Counted from the stretch's first letter, positions 1 to 8,142 are shown. The stretch is 12,268 nt of DNA from JBCBCP01 sp038530575 (GCA_038530575.1 JBCBCP010000075.1:1-12268); one strand, 5' to 3'. Numbers and translations: made by a program. The notes: generated by a model not told the origin, from the sequence alone.

Positions 1-702
1 GACATCGGCCTGATCGAGATTTGTCACCAGCTGGGCATTCGGTTCATGCAGCTGACCTATAACAACCAGTCGTTGCTTGCGACAGGCTGCTACGAGGCGG
101 ATGACACCGGCCTGACCCGCATGGGCCAGCAGGTTGTCGCCGAGATGAACCGCGTGGGCATGGTTATCGACATGAGCCATTCGGCTGAGCGGTCAACGCG
201 CGAGGCCATCGACGCATCTGCCCGTCCCATCGCTATCACCCACGCCAACCCCGACTGGTGGCACCCGGCCTTGCGAAACAAGTCCGACGATATACTCCGG
301 GCTTTGACTGCACGCGGCGGGATGCTCGGGTTTTCGCTATATCCCCACCATCTTGCAGGGGGTACCGCCTGCACCTTGGACAGTTTTTGCGCCATGATCG
401 CAGAGGCCGCATCGCGCTATGGGGTGGCGGCGCTGGGCTTCGGCTCGGACCTGTGTCAGGGCCAGCCGGACAGCGTCGTCGAGTGGATGCGCGTGGGCCG
501 CTGGTCGAAACAGATGGACTATGGCGAAGGCTCTGCCGCTGCGCCAGGCTTTCCGCTCATGCCAGATTGGTTCACCGACAACCGCGATTGGAACAACATA
601 CGTCAAGGTTTGGAAGACAAGGGGTTTTCCGCAGATGAAATAGGGGCGTTGATGGGCGGCAACTGGCACCGCTTTTATGCCGACGGGTTCGGCCCGCAAT
701 GA
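1..702 (+). CDS. Membrane dipeptidase-like protein, peptidase M19 family (3' part)
   Basis: This is the C-terminal 233 codons of a zinc-dependent dipeptidase of the M19 (renal/membrane dipeptidase) family. The reading frame is open from base 1, so the true start and the N-terminal HxD zinc ligands lie outside the window. Family signatures visible are IDMSHS (His codon 178-180) and ITHANP (His codon 241-243), which match the two distal zinc-ligand histidines of the family, and GFGSDLCQG (Asp codon 448-450), which matches the late conserved Asp. M19 enzymes hydrolyse dipeptides, and bacterial members often sit in catabolic operons and may accept unusual substrates. The stop codon overlaps the ATG of the next gene (ATGA), indicating translational coupling. 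No signal peptide can be judged because the start is missing. The family call is firm; the substrate is unknown. Confidence 0.9.
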   Translation, partial: DIGLIEICHQLGIRFMQLTYNNQSLLATGCYEADDTGLTRMGQQVVAEMNRVGMVIDMSHSAERSTREAIDASARPIAITHANPDWWHPALRNKSDDILRALTARGGMLGFSLYPHHLAGGTACTLDSFCAMIAEAASRYGVAALGFGSDLCQGQPDSVVEWMRVGRWSKQMDYGEGSAAAPGFPLMPDWFTDNRDWNNIRQGLEDKGFSADEIGALMGGNWHRFYADGFGPQ

Positions 703-2294
703 TCCACACTGCCCCTGCCTTGCGCCCGCCCCACCGCGTGATGCGCCTTGCCCGCTTCGGTGCGATGTTTCCCACGCGGCTCAGCTTTCTCAGGCGGGTG
801 GTGCACCGCCTCGCGGACGAGCGGGCGGAGGTAAGCCGCGGCCTGTGGGATATGGATGCAGATGGCATCGGCCGCGCGGTCTATACGGTGCCGTTTGGCG
901 GTCACCTATACAGTCTCGTGGCCATCACCAAGCAGCTTGCGGATGAAGACCGCACCGACCGCGTGATCGCGACTGCGTGGGATGCGGCCTTTGTGCTTTA
1001 TGATGGTATCCCGGACGGCCCGGCGCTGGAGCAGATCGCCGCGAATGCGCCGCTTCAAGAGGCCGGGCGTCAGTCGGAAAGGGTTCTCGTGCTGAGCCGT
1101 GCCAACAAGTCTACGCGGCTTTGGGACGGGGTCACGTCTGCCCTGCGTGCTGGTCGCGCCCCGGACCTTGCACAAGGTTACCTCATGCGCACGACCGCCG
1201 TTTACGGCAATGGCAAGTTCGGCCTTGCCGACCGTGCCGCCTATGCAGGCAGACCGGGCATGGGCGGGTCTTTTGCGGCCGAGATGCTCACGGTCTGGCT
1301 GATCCGTCACTTCACCCATGATCTTGCCGAACACGTCGGGCAGGGGCGGTTGAGCGCGCCGCAGCGCCGCACGCTTGGCATTGGCAACGCGACCGGGCTT
1401 GGGATGGCGCCCTTCCTCGTCTCGCATCCGGTGCTGCTTCACAACTGGATGGTGGGGCGGGAGGCCGCGCTGGCCCGCGCCCTTAGCCTGCCACTGGACA
1501 CCGCCCGCCTTGGCGCTTTGGGTGACGAGGCCGCCCACCACTTGCAAAGCTGGCAGGTGCCGGACCCGGCCCATCAGGCCCGGATCAACCGGCTTCGCGC
1601 GGACTGGTCGCGCGCCCGCACGCTGCTTTTGCCGCATAACCTGAACCTCGGTACCCTGATGGCCCGGACGGCAAGCCTGAGCGTCGAGGCAGAAGAGCTG
1701 ATGGCGGCCCTGCTGATTGAGGCCGCAGGCCCGGCTGTTGATGATCTTGCCGTAGGTATGACGGACGCGACAGGTCCGCTTGCCTCGCTGCCCCGAGACA
1801 CCGATACGCTGCGCCGCATCTTGCAGGATCGCTACGCGTGGGCGCTTCGCACGCCCTATGCGCAGCCGCTGCACTGCCAGCGCTTTTGGTATGTTTCTGC
1901 CAACAAGTTGGAGCCGCGCCTTGGCAATCGCCATACCGAGGCAGGCGCAGAGTTGGAAAGCCCGCTTGATATCGCGCGCCGCGCCGCTGCGCTCCATGCG
2001 GACCTGCCCGCTTCGAACACATCCGTCGCAGACTTCCTTGATGAGCGGCCACAGCATCTGCTCGCCATTCAGCGCGCAGCGATTGCGGCGCGCTATCCGT
2101 ATGCGGAAATTCAGGACAACCTGATCGCGCACACATGCCGCCCCATTGACCTTTTGCGCGCAAAACTCGCGCTCTTTGGTGCAACCGGCTTTGACCCCAA
2201 ATCCGACCTCTGGACGCGCATCACGCTGGGTGCAGGGATGCCCTTGGCCGAAGACGTGGCGATGGGCGCCGAGGCGCGCTGGCTGCCCGCATGA
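699..2294 (+). CDS. Conserved-looking protein of unknown function, 531 codons
   Basis: I do not recognise a named family. The protein appears soluble, with no signal peptide or convincing membrane segment. It contains motif-like stretches that look conserved rather than random: VYTVPFGGHLYSLVAITKQL near residues 67-86, a glycine-rich GIGNATGLGMAPFLVSHP at 227-244, and HCQRFWYVSANKLEPRLGNR at 392-411. The last is rich in aromatic, His and Arg residues and could line a binding site, but this is only inference. The start overlaps the dipeptidase stop by ATGA and there is no good Shine-Dalgarno sequence, which fits coupling. Internal ATGs at 741 and 765 are alternative starts. Its own stop overlaps the next ATG. 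The position between a dipeptidase and a DUF3726-like protein suggests a role in the same, probably catabolic, pathway. A 478-codon antisense ORF over this gene is a GC-rich shadow. Confidence 0.8.
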   Translation: MIHTAPALRPPHRVMRLARFGAMFPTRLSFLRRVVHRLADERAEVSRGLWDMDADGIGRAVYTVPFGGHLYSLVAITKQLADEDRTDRVIATAWDAAFVLYDGIPDGPALEQIAANAPLQEAGRQSERVLVLSRANKSTRLWDGVTSALRAGRAPDLAQGYLMRTTAVYGNGKFGLADRAAYAGRPGMGGSFAAEMLTVWLIRHFTHDLAEHVGQGRLSAPQRRTLGIGNATGLGMAPFLVSHPVLLHNWMVGREAALARALSLPLDTARLGALGDEAAHHLQSWQVPDPAHQARINRLRADWSRARTLLLPHNLNLGTLMARTASLSVEAEELMAALLIEAAGPAVDDLAVGMTDATGPLASLPRDTDTLRRILQDRYAWALRTPYAQPLHCQRFWYVSANKLEPRLGNRHTEAGAELESPLDIARRAAALHADLPASNTSVADFLDERPQHLLAIQRAAIAARYPYAEIQDNLIAHTCRPIDLLRAKLALFGATGFDPKSDLWTRITLGAGMPLAEDVAMGAEARWLPA

Positions 2295-2722
2295 CCGGCT
2301 GGTCAGAGGCGGAAACGACCGCGCTCGCCACCCGTGCCGCACGCGGCGCGGGCTTGCCGCCGGGCCAAGCGATCCTTTATGGCGCGGCGTCGGCGCATCA
2401 CCTTGCCGCGGGGCGCGATCCGCACGCCTTGGCCGCGGCGCTGAGCGATCCGCAGATCCCGTCGCTCATCACGCGGATTGCCAGCCTTGCTCCGGGTCCA
2501 CACAGCGCGCCTGATCATCCGCTCACCGATGCGCTGCTCGCGGCGCTGCCGGGGCATGCCACGCGCTCGCATTATGATCCCGATACGCCCGCGCCGCACC
2601 GCGCTCCGGCCCGTGTGGACCCACCACCAGACCTGATCGCCTTGTGGCATGATTGTGCTGCGAAAACCTATGTTCCCGAAAGCGAAGCCTCCCGCGCCAA
2701 TGCAGGCGGGGCGGAGGATTGA
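2291..2722 (+). CDS. DUF3726-like hypothetical protein (tentative)
   Basis: A short, Ala/Pro-rich protein of 143 residues, starting at an ATG that overlaps the preceding stop (ATGA). The N-terminus, with ETTALATRAARGAGLPPGQA at about residues 7-26, resembles what I remember of the start of DUF3726 proteins of Rhodobacterales, which have a KAARGAG-type motif followed by a helix. The assignment rests on that motif only. DUF3726 proteins are, as I recall, often longer (near 200 residues), so this may be a short or divergent member. No catalytic motif or membrane segment is visible. It is the last gene of the dipeptidase operon: after its stop there are only 40 bases before the end of the convergent truA gene. 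The function is unknown; it could be an accessory protein for the upstream unknown gene, with which it is coupled. Confidence 0.7.
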   Translation: MTGWSEAETTALATRAARGAGLPPGQAILYGAASAHHLAAGRDPHALAAALSDPQIPSLITRIASLAPGPHSAPDHPLTDALLAALPGHATRSHYDPDTPAPHRAPARVDPPPDLIALWHDCAAKTYVPESEASRANAGGAED

Positions 2723-2762
2723 AGCAGTTATTTTCCCGAAAGACTAAGAGACGCCCGGGGTG

Positions 2763-3533
2763 TCATCCCGCGAAGGGGTCGACCGGATAGCGCACAGCGG
2801 CCAGATACAGCCCCTGCGGCGGGCAAACAGGGCCACATGCCGCACGGTCCCGCGCATGAAGCGCCGCGCGCACGTCTTCGGGGGTCCACGCACCGGCACC
2901 GACACGTTCCAGTGTGCCGACAAATGACCGGACCTGATTGTGCAGGAACGACCGGGCGCGCACAGCAAAGTGTACCTCCGCCCCCCAATTGGTCTCGACG
3001 AGGGTCACGTCCAGCGCGTCCAGCGTCTTGACCGGGCTGTCCGCCTGGCAGATCGAGGATCGGAATGTCGTGAAATCATGTTGCCCCAGCAGCATGTTTG
3101 CGCCCGCTTGCATGGCGTCCACGTCCAAGGGCTGGTTCACCCGCCAGACAAGCCCCGCCAGATGCGTAGCCGGGGCCCGGCGCATCAGAAGGCGAAAGAG
3201 ATACCGCCGCTCAACCGCCGAAAAACGCGCGTGCCAATCGCCTTCGACGCGCGCGCAGTCCATGATGGCCACCGGCGCGGGCTTGAGGTGGTGGTTCAGC
3301 GCCTCGGAGAGCCGGAACGGGTCCCAGTCCTTGCTGAGGTCACACTGCGCGACCTGCCCCAGACCATGCACGCCCGCATCCGTGCGACCGGCAGCGGCAA
3401 TGGTGTGCGGCCCGGGCTCCAGCCGCGCCAGCGCCGCCTCGACCGCGCCTTGCACGGATGGCTGGTCCTTCTGGCGCTGCCAACCAGCGAAAGGGCCACC
3501 GTGATATTCGATCTTGAGGGCAAAGCGCGGCAT
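2763..3533 (-). CDS. truA: tRNA pseudouridine(38-40) synthase TruA
   Basis: TruA converts uridines 38, 39 and 40 in the anticodon arm of many tRNAs to pseudouridine in the cytoplasm. The 256-residue length fits the family. Visible signatures are KIEYHGGPFAGWQRQ (residues 7-21), the catalytic loop GRTDAGVHG with the nucleophilic Asp at residue 52, RRYLFRLL carrying the conserved Tyr of the active site, and RSFLHNQVRSFVGTL near residues 193-207. All key residues are present. The start ATG is preceded on the minus strand by a GGGGA stretch as a plausible ribosome-binding site. The gene is convergent with the dipeptidase operon and divergent from ycjX, with 92 bases between the two starts, so it probably has its own promoter. 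Several plus-strand ORFs over it are shadows. Confidence 0.97.
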   Translation of the reverse strand: MPRFALKIEYHGGPFAGWQRQKDQPSVQGAVEAALARLEPGPHTIAAAGRTDAGVHGLGQVAQCDLSKDWDPFRLSEALNHHLKPAPVAIMDCARVEGDWHARFSAVERRYLFRLLMRRAPATHLAGLVWRVNQPLDVDAMQAGANMLLGQHDFTTFRSSICQADSPVKTLDALDVTLVETNWGAEVHFAVRARSFLHNQVRSFVGTLERVGAGAWTPEDVRAALHARDRAACGPVCPPQGLYLAAVRYPVDPFAG

Positions 3534-3611
3534 GATTTCCCCGCCTAAACGTGGCTTGGCGCACTGGCAAGCCCTGCACCGCGCCCATATGTTGGCGCAA
3601 AGAAAGACGAC

Positions 3612-3617
3612 AAAGGA
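3612..3617 (+). promoter_or_regulatory. Shine-Dalgarno that fixes the TTG start of ycjX
   Basis: AAAGGA lies 8 bases before the TTG at 3626 and is the only good ribosome-binding site near the 5' end of the ycjX frame. The upstream in-frame GTG at 3551 has none and would add an unfamily-like Cys/Arg-rich 25-residue extension. A weak promoter-like pair, CTGGCA at 3564-3569 and TATGTT at 3588-3593 with an 18-base spacer, would sit inside that extension, which further favours the TTG. Confidence 0.65.
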
Positions 3618-3625
3618 CCAGCCCG

Positions 3626-5038
3626 TTGGTCATTTCCACCCTTGCCGATGGCGTGCTGCGCAGCGCGTGGGCTGTTCAGGATACGGTCAACGACTTGGTC
3701 GCCGCGCCCGTGATCCGCCTTGGCGTCACGGGGCTGGCGCGCGCGGGCAAGACGGTCTTTATCACCTCGCTGGTCGCCAACCTTCTGGACCGCGGGCGCA
3801 TGCCGCACCTTCTGGCCCAGTCCGAGGGCCGGATTGAAGCCGCCTTCCTGCAGCCACAGCCCGACGACACTGTGCCGCGTTTTGACTACGAGCGCCATAT
3901 CGGGGCGTTGACTGCGCAGCCGCCCAGCTGGCCCAGCTCTACCCGCCATATCTCGGAACTGCGCCTGTCGCTGCGGGTACGCCCGAGCGGGCTGCTGTCG
4001 GGCCTGCAGGGCGCGCGCACGGTGCATATTGATATTGTCGACTACCCCGGTGAATGGCTGCTGGACCTTGCCCTTTTGGAGACGGATTTCGAAAGCTGGT
4101 CTGCCGCGACCCTCGCGCGGCTTGAGAGCCGGGCGGAGGCTGCACCCTTCCGCGCGGCGCTGGCTGAGGTAGACCCGGCGCAGCCGCTTGATGAGGCACA
4201 GGCGCAAAAGCTGGCAGCGGCTTTCACCGCCTACCTGACGGCAGCCCGCGCGGCGGGGTATTACGACTGCACGCCGGGCCGCTTTCTGCTGCCGGGCGAT
4301 CTGGAGGGCTCGCCCGTGCTGACCTTCGCGCCGCTGCCCCCGGGGGACGCGCCGCGCCGGAGCCTCGCGCGCGAGTTCGCGCGGCGGTTTGATGCCTACA
4401 AGGCGCGGGTCGTGCGCCCTTTCTTTCGCGACCATTTCAGCCGGATCGACCGGCAAATCGTGCTGGTTGATGCACTTGGCGCGCTGGGCGCGGGTCCGGC
4501 GGCGCTCGACGATCTGCGTGGCGCGATGGGAGAGATCCTGTCGGCCTTTCGGCCGGGCCGGAATGCCTTTCTGAGCCAGCTTTTCCTTGGCCGCCGGGTG
4601 GAAAAGATCCTTTTTGCTGCGACTAAAGCCGATCATTTGCATTCCGCCCAGCATGCCGAGTTGAGCGCACTGATGGAGGCGTTGACCCGCGCGGCGCGCG
4701 ATACCGCGCAGTTTGCCGGTGCTGAAACGAAGGCGATGGCGCTTGCGGCGCTGCGCGCCACCACGGAGGCGGAAGTGGACCATGACGGCGCGCCCTTGGG
4801 CGTTGTGCAGGGCACCTTGCTGGAGACGGGCAAAGAAGCGGCCTTTTACCCTGGCGATCTTCCGGACGATCCGGGGCACCTGCTGGGTCCTGCGCGGGAT
4901 GGGGCAGCGAAATGGCCAAACGGCGACTATCAGGTCATGCGCTTTGCACCTGCGCCGCAGACTTTGCGCCCGGGAATGGGGCCACCGCACCTGCGGCTGG
5001 ACCACGCGGCGCAGTTCCTTTTGGGCGACAAGCTATGA
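3626..5038 (+). CDS. ycjX: YcjX family P-loop protein (DUF463), TTG start
   Basis: A 470-residue protein of the YcjX/DUF463 family, GTP-binding stress proteins; in E. coli ycjX belongs to a heat-shock-linked locus. Seen directly: a Walker A motif GLARAGKT at residues 36-43, a switch-like DYPGEW at 139-144 and TKAD at 333-336, which resembles the G4 base-specificity motif of GTPases. The N-terminal sequence ISTLADGVLRSAW…VIRLGVTGLARAGKT is typical of alphaproteobacterial members. I chose TTG 3626 over GTG 3551 because of the Shine-Dalgarno sequence and the family-like N-terminus. The stop overlaps the ATG of the GNAT gene (ATGA), and a YcjF-type membrane protein follows, so the pair ycjX–ycjF is preserved with one gene inserted. 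The cellular role is not well defined; action near the inner membrane with its YcjF partner is an inference. Confidence 0.93.
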   Translation: MVISTLADGVLRSAWAVQDTVNDLVAAPVIRLGVTGLARAGKTVFITSLVANLLDRGRMPHLLAQSEGRIEAAFLQPQPDDTVPRFDYERHIGALTAQPPSWPSSTRHISELRLSLRVRPSGLLSGLQGARTVHIDIVDYPGEWLLDLALLETDFESWSAATLARLESRAEAAPFRAALAEVDPAQPLDEAQAQKLAAAFTAYLTAARAAGYYDCTPGRFLLPGDLEGSPVLTFAPLPPGDAPRRSLAREFARRFDAYKARVVRPFFRDHFSRIDRQIVLVDALGALGAGPAALDDLRGAMGEILSAFRPGRNAFLSQLFLGRRVEKILFAATKADHLHSAQHAELSALMEALTRAARDTAQFAGAETKAMALAALRATTEAEVDHDGAPLGVVQGTLLETGKEAAFYPGDLPDDPGHLLGPARDGAAKWPNGDYQVMRFAPAPQTLRPGMGPPHLRLDHAAQFLLGDKL

Positions 5039-5469
5039 GCGCTGTGCTGCGCGCGGCGCGGCCCGAGGATGCCATGGCCTGCGGTGTGATCTTGACCGCC
5101 TTTGCCGAGGAAACCCCATGGCTGCCACGCCTGCACAGCGGCGCCGAAGACATCGCGCATTGCGGCCAGATGATCGACCGCGGCTGGGTGACCGTCGCCG
5201 GTGCGCGGCCCAAAGGGTTTCTGGCCCGTGACGGGGCGATCATCCACGCGCTCTACGTGGCGCCATCTGCGCGGGGACAAGGCCTTGGCACCGCGCTGCT
5301 GGCGCAGGCGCAAGAGGCCAACCGGCTGGAGCTTTGGACCTTTCAGGCCAATACCGGGGCCCAGCGTTTTTACACGCGGCACGGCTTTCAAGAGGCTGAG
5401 CGCACGGACGGGCACGGCAATGACGAAGGCCTGCCAGACATCCGTTACATTTGGGAAAGGAGCGTCTGA
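5035..5469 (+). CDS. GNAT family N-acetyltransferase
   Basis: A compact 144-residue acetyltransferase of the GNAT fold. The acetyl-CoA pyrophosphate loop is visible as ARGQGLG at residues 79-85, directly after the β4 strand IIHALYVAPS. A typical C-terminal segment follows, WTFQANTGAQRFYTRHGF, with the Asn and Tyr positions common in the family. The substrate (protein, small amine or antibiotic) cannot be read from sequence. The reading frame extends upstream to 4912, but ATG 5035 gives a standard GNAT N-terminus and overlaps the ycjX stop by ATGA. The gene lies between ycjX and ycjF and ends directly before the ATG of the latter, so all three are cotranscribed. The placement raises the possibility that it modifies a partner in the same stress pathway, but it may simply be a co-expressed passenger. 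Confidence 0.93.
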   Translation: MSAVLRAARPEDAMACGVILTAFAEETPWLPRLHSGAEDIAHCGQMIDRGWVTVAGARPKGFLARDGAIIHALYVAPSARGQGLGTALLAQAQEANRLELWTFQANTGAQRFYTRHGFQEAERTDGHGNDEGLPDIRYIWERSV

Positions 5470-6459
5470 ATGGCCAAGGGCCCCGTCCTGATCGACCTCG
5501 ATGCGCCGCCGCCATCACCTGCCGACGCGCCGCCCGTTCCTGAGGCTGCGCCAGTGCCGGAGGGTACGGCGATGCAGATGGCAGCGCAACTTGCCGCGCG
5601 CCGACCCTCGCGACTGGCCAGGGCGTTCTGGGCCGTTCTGATTGCGCTGCTGGGGGCGGTTGTGTCGGTCGCCGCCTACGACTTTGCCGCGGGCCTGATT
5701 GCCAGGTCGGCGATCCTTGGCTGGGCGGTGACGGGGCTTTTCGGGCTGCTGATCGTTCTTGGCCTCGCCCTGTCCGCCCGTGAGGTTTCGGCGTTGTTGC
5801 GCCTGCGCCGGGTTGATGCGCTGCGGCACGCGGCAAGCGCGGCGCGCGATGCCCAAGACCTTCAGGCGGCCCGTCGCGCGGCAGATGGCGTTGTGGCGCT
5901 TTATGCGGGGCGCGCCGAGACGCGCTGGAGCCGGGAGCGATTTGCCGAGCTGCGCGGCGATCAAGTCGATGCGGCCTCGCTTTTGGACCTTGCCGACGCT
6001 GAACTGCTTGGCCCGCTGGATACCCGCGCCGCCGAAGAAGTACAGGCCGCCGCCCGGCAGGTCGCCACGGTTACCGCGCTTGTCCCGCTGGCACTTGCCG
6101 ATGTGGTCGCTGCGCTGACAGCGAACCTGCGCATGATCCGCCGCATCGCCGAAGTCTACGGAGGCCGATCAGGCTGGATTGGGGGTTGGCGGCTGACCCG
6201 CGCGGTCCTTGCACACCTCGTGGCCACGGGCGCCGTTGCAGTGGGTGACGACCTGCTGGAGCCGTTCCTGGGCTCGTCGATTCTGGGCAAGCTGTCCCGC
6301 CGCTTTGGCGAGGGGCTGGTGAATGGCGCATTGACCGCCCGCGTTGGTGTCGCGGCGATGGAGGTTTGCCGCCCTCTGCCTTTCGCCCCCGGCGCGCGCC
6401 CAAAGGCCCGCACACTGGTGCGCGGCGCGCTGGCCGGCCTGATCCCGCGGAGCGGTTAA
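5470..6459 (+). CDS. YcjF/TIGR01620 family inner-membrane protein (DUF697)
   Basis: A 329-residue membrane protein of the YcjF type. The N-terminus is a Pro/Ala-rich cytosolic stretch (about residues 12-33), then Arg-rich RRPSRLAR, then two membrane segments at roughly residues 52-78 and 81-101. The rest is an Ala-rich helical domain with the DUF697-like region near residues 185-290 (VTALVPLALADVVAALTANL, then MIRRIAEVYGG). Family members usually sit immediately after ycjX, which supports the call; here a GNAT gene separates them. The start ATG directly follows the GNAT stop, and a strong Shine-Dalgarno sequence (AAAGGAG, 5456-5462) lies inside the last GNAT codons. The biochemical function is unknown in the family; a membrane partner for the YcjX P-loop protein is a reasonable inference. 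A 66-base gap to the next gene shows no clear terminator. Confidence 0.9.
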   Translation: MAKGPVLIDLDAPPPSPADAPPVPEAAPVPEGTAMQMAAQLAARRPSRLARAFWAVLIALLGAVVSVAAYDFAAGLIARSAILGWAVTGLFGLLIVLGLALSAREVSALLRLRRVDALRHAASAARDAQDLQAARRAADGVVALYAGRAETRWSRERFAELRGDQVDAASLLDLADAELLGPLDTRAAEEVQAAARQVATVTALVPLALADVVAALTANLRMIRRIAEVYGGRSGWIGGWRLTRAVLAHLVATGAVAVGDDLLEPFLGSSILGKLSRRFGEGLVNGALTARVGVAAMEVCRPLPFAPGARPKARTLVRGALAGLIPRSG

Positions 6460-6525
6460 CACACTGCCTATGGCGAACCCCGCGCCGGCGACCTACTTCT
6501 GCATCAACCCGAAAAGGAGCGCATC

Positions 6526-8142
6526 ATGGAGACCTTCGCCGCCGACCTTGCGACCATGGTACGCACCCCGCTGACCGACGAGCATGTTCGGCTGATGCGC
6601 CGGGTCGGCACCGAACGCACGCTCGCCGCAGGAGAGTACGCTCAGAAGGCGGGCATGGTTCAGGACGCCTTCATTTACCTGCTGGAGGGTGAGCTCGAGG
6701 CGATCGACCCGGCAACTGGTGCGCGCTATGGAAATGCGACGCTTGGACCGGGCCAGTTCTTTGGCGAACTGAACTTTATGACCGGGTCGGCGTCGTTCAT
6801 GTCATCGCGCGCGTTATGCCCGTCGAAGATACTGACCGTTCCGCGCACGGACATGCTCGCGCTGATGTCAGCAACGCCCGAGATGTCCGACATTGTGCTG
6901 AGCGTCTTTGCCGCCCGCCGCCGCGGGATCATGGAAAGCAACAAGGGGGGACTGACACTGATTGGCATGGATCAAAGCCGCGACATTCGCCGCATTGCGT
7001 CTTTTGCCGCCCGCAACCGGATCCCGTTTCGCACGCTCGATGATGCGGAAGGCGCCGATATCGCGGCTGAATGCAAGCTCGACACCGCGCGCCCCGCGGT
7101 CATCCTCGGAAAGCATCAGGTCATCGATCCGCCCACGCCCCGTGCCGTGGCCGAAGCGCTTGGCCTTGCCGTGGCCATCCGCAAAGAAGAAGTGTTCGAC
7201 GTGGCCATCGTCGGGGGCGGCCCCGCGGGCGTGGCCGCTGGCGTTTATGCCGGGGCCGAGGGGCTATGCGCTGTTGTGCTTGAGGACATGGCCATTGGCG
7301 GTCAGGCGGGCACCTCCAGCCGGATCGAGAATTACATGGGCTTTCCCACCGGAATCTCGGGCGGTGACCTTGTCGGCCGCGGCGAAGTGCAGGCAATCAA
7401 GTTCGGCACCCGTTTCGCGGTACCTGTCCGCGCCCGCGCGTTGGAGCAATGTTCAGAACGGCTATTTCACATTGCGCTTGATACGGGAGACACGGTGTCG
7501 GCCCGTGCACTGATCGTCGCGACCGGGGTGCAATACCGCCGGCTCCCGCTGGACCGGCTCGACGCGCTGGAGGGGGCGGGTGTCTACTATGCCGCCACAG
7601 ATGTTGAGGCGCGTTGGTGCAAGAACACCGATGTTGTGGTGGTGGGCGGCGGCAATTCGGCGGGGCAGGCCGCCATGTTCCTAAGCCGGTATGCCCGGCA
7701 CGTGCATGTTCTGATCCGGGGGGACGGGCTGGCGGCGTCGATGTCCGACTACCTGTCAAGCCGGCTCGACCGTGACCCGCGTATTACCCTGCACACGCGC
7801 ACCGAGGTGACCGCCCTGCATGGAGACGATCATCTTGAGGCGGTGACCATCCGCGACAAGAACGCGGGTCAATCATGGGAGCTACGCACAAATGCGCTGT
7901 TCATCATGGTTGGCGCCGCGCCCAACACCGGATGGCTTGGCGATCTGGCCCAGCTAGATGCGCGCGGCTTTGTCCAGACCGGCCCTGAGTTTGGGGGGCG
8001 CTCTACCTTCGAGACATCCTGCCCTGGCCTCTTCGCGGTTGGCGATGTACGCGCAGGATCGGTCAAGCGGGTGGCCAGCGCTGTCGGCGAGGGCTCTGTC
8101 GTGATGTCGGAAGTCTGGGCGCATATCAACGACCAAAACTGA
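6526..8142 (+). CDS. Cyclic-nucleotide-binding-like domain fused to a thioredoxin-reductase-like flavoprotein without CxxC
   Basis: A 538-residue two-part protein. Residues about 10-125 form a cNMP-binding-like β-roll with FGELNFMTG at 79-87. After a short linker, a thioredoxin-reductase-like module follows: an FAD motif GGGPAG at 230-235, GGQAGTSSRIENYMGFP around 262-278, an NAD(P)H motif GGGNSAG at 374-380 and a C-terminal FAD motif FAVGDVRAGSVKR. The position that carries CATC in true thioredoxin reductases reads YYAATD (354-359), so the disulfide-exchange cysteines are missing. This agrees with what I recall of the family that starts GVYYAAT and lacks thioredoxin reductase chemistry. It is probably an NAD(P)H-dependent flavin oxidoreductase with an unknown electron acceptor. 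The sensor domain lacks an Arg at the usual spacing after GE, so cAMP binding is doubtful. A good Shine-Dalgarno sequence (AAGGAG, 6514-6519) supports the start. Automatic labels of 'thioredoxin-disulfide reductase' would be misleading. Confidence 0.92.
   Translation: METFAADLATMVRTPLTDEHVRLMRRVGTERTLAAGEYAQKAGMVQDAFIYLLEGELEAIDPATGARYGNATLGPGQFFGELNFMTGSASFMSSRALCPSKILTVPRTDMLALMSATPEMSDIVLSVFAARRRGIMESNKGGLTLIGMDQSRDIRRIASFAARNRIPFRTLDDAEGADIAAECKLDTARPAVILGKHQVIDPPTPRAVAEALGLAVAIRKEEVFDVAIVGGGPAGVAAGVYAGAEGLCAVVLEDMAIGGQAGTSSRIENYMGFPTGISGGDLVGRGEVQAIKFGTRFAVPVRARALEQCSERLFHIALDTGDTVSARALIVATGVQYRRLPLDRLDALEGAGVYYAATDVEARWCKNTDVVVVGGGNSAGQAAMFLSRYARHVHVLIRGDGLAASMSDYLSSRLDRDPRITLHTRTEVTALHGDDHLEAVTIRDKNAGQSWELRTNALFIMVGAAPNTGWLGDLAQLDARGFVQTGPEFGGRSTFETSCPGLFAVGDVRAGSVKRVASAVGEGSVVMSEVWAHINDQN

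Noticed and set aside
906..2342. 478-codon antisense ORF over the unknown gene
   Set aside because: Its translation is rich in Arg, Gly and Cys without motifs, and the plus-strand gene has coherent codon use and motif-like segments; it is a GC-driven shadow.
2723..2762. Bidirectional terminator between the DUF3726-like gene and truA
   Set aside because: Only a 3-4 bp imperfect stem (GGG/CCC at about 2758-2769) and no clear U-tract on either strand.
3551..3625. Extended start of ycjX at GTG 3551 (495 codons)
   Set aside because: No ribosome-binding site, an unusual Cys/Arg-rich extension, and a good Shine-Dalgarno sequence and family-like N-terminus at TTG 3626.
3545..5005. 486-codon antisense ORF over ycjX
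   Set aside because: Mirror frame of a clear YcjX gene; Arg/Gln-rich, low-complexity translation.
4912..5034. Extended start of the GNAT gene (185 codons)
   Set aside because: The extra 41 residues overlap ycjX in another frame and do not belong to the GNAT fold; ATG 5035 forms the ATGA overlap.
6460..6525. Promoter or terminator between the ycjF-like and flavoprotein genes
   Set aside because: No convincing -35/-10 pair or hairpin could be found by eye; only the Shine-Dalgarno sequence is clear.
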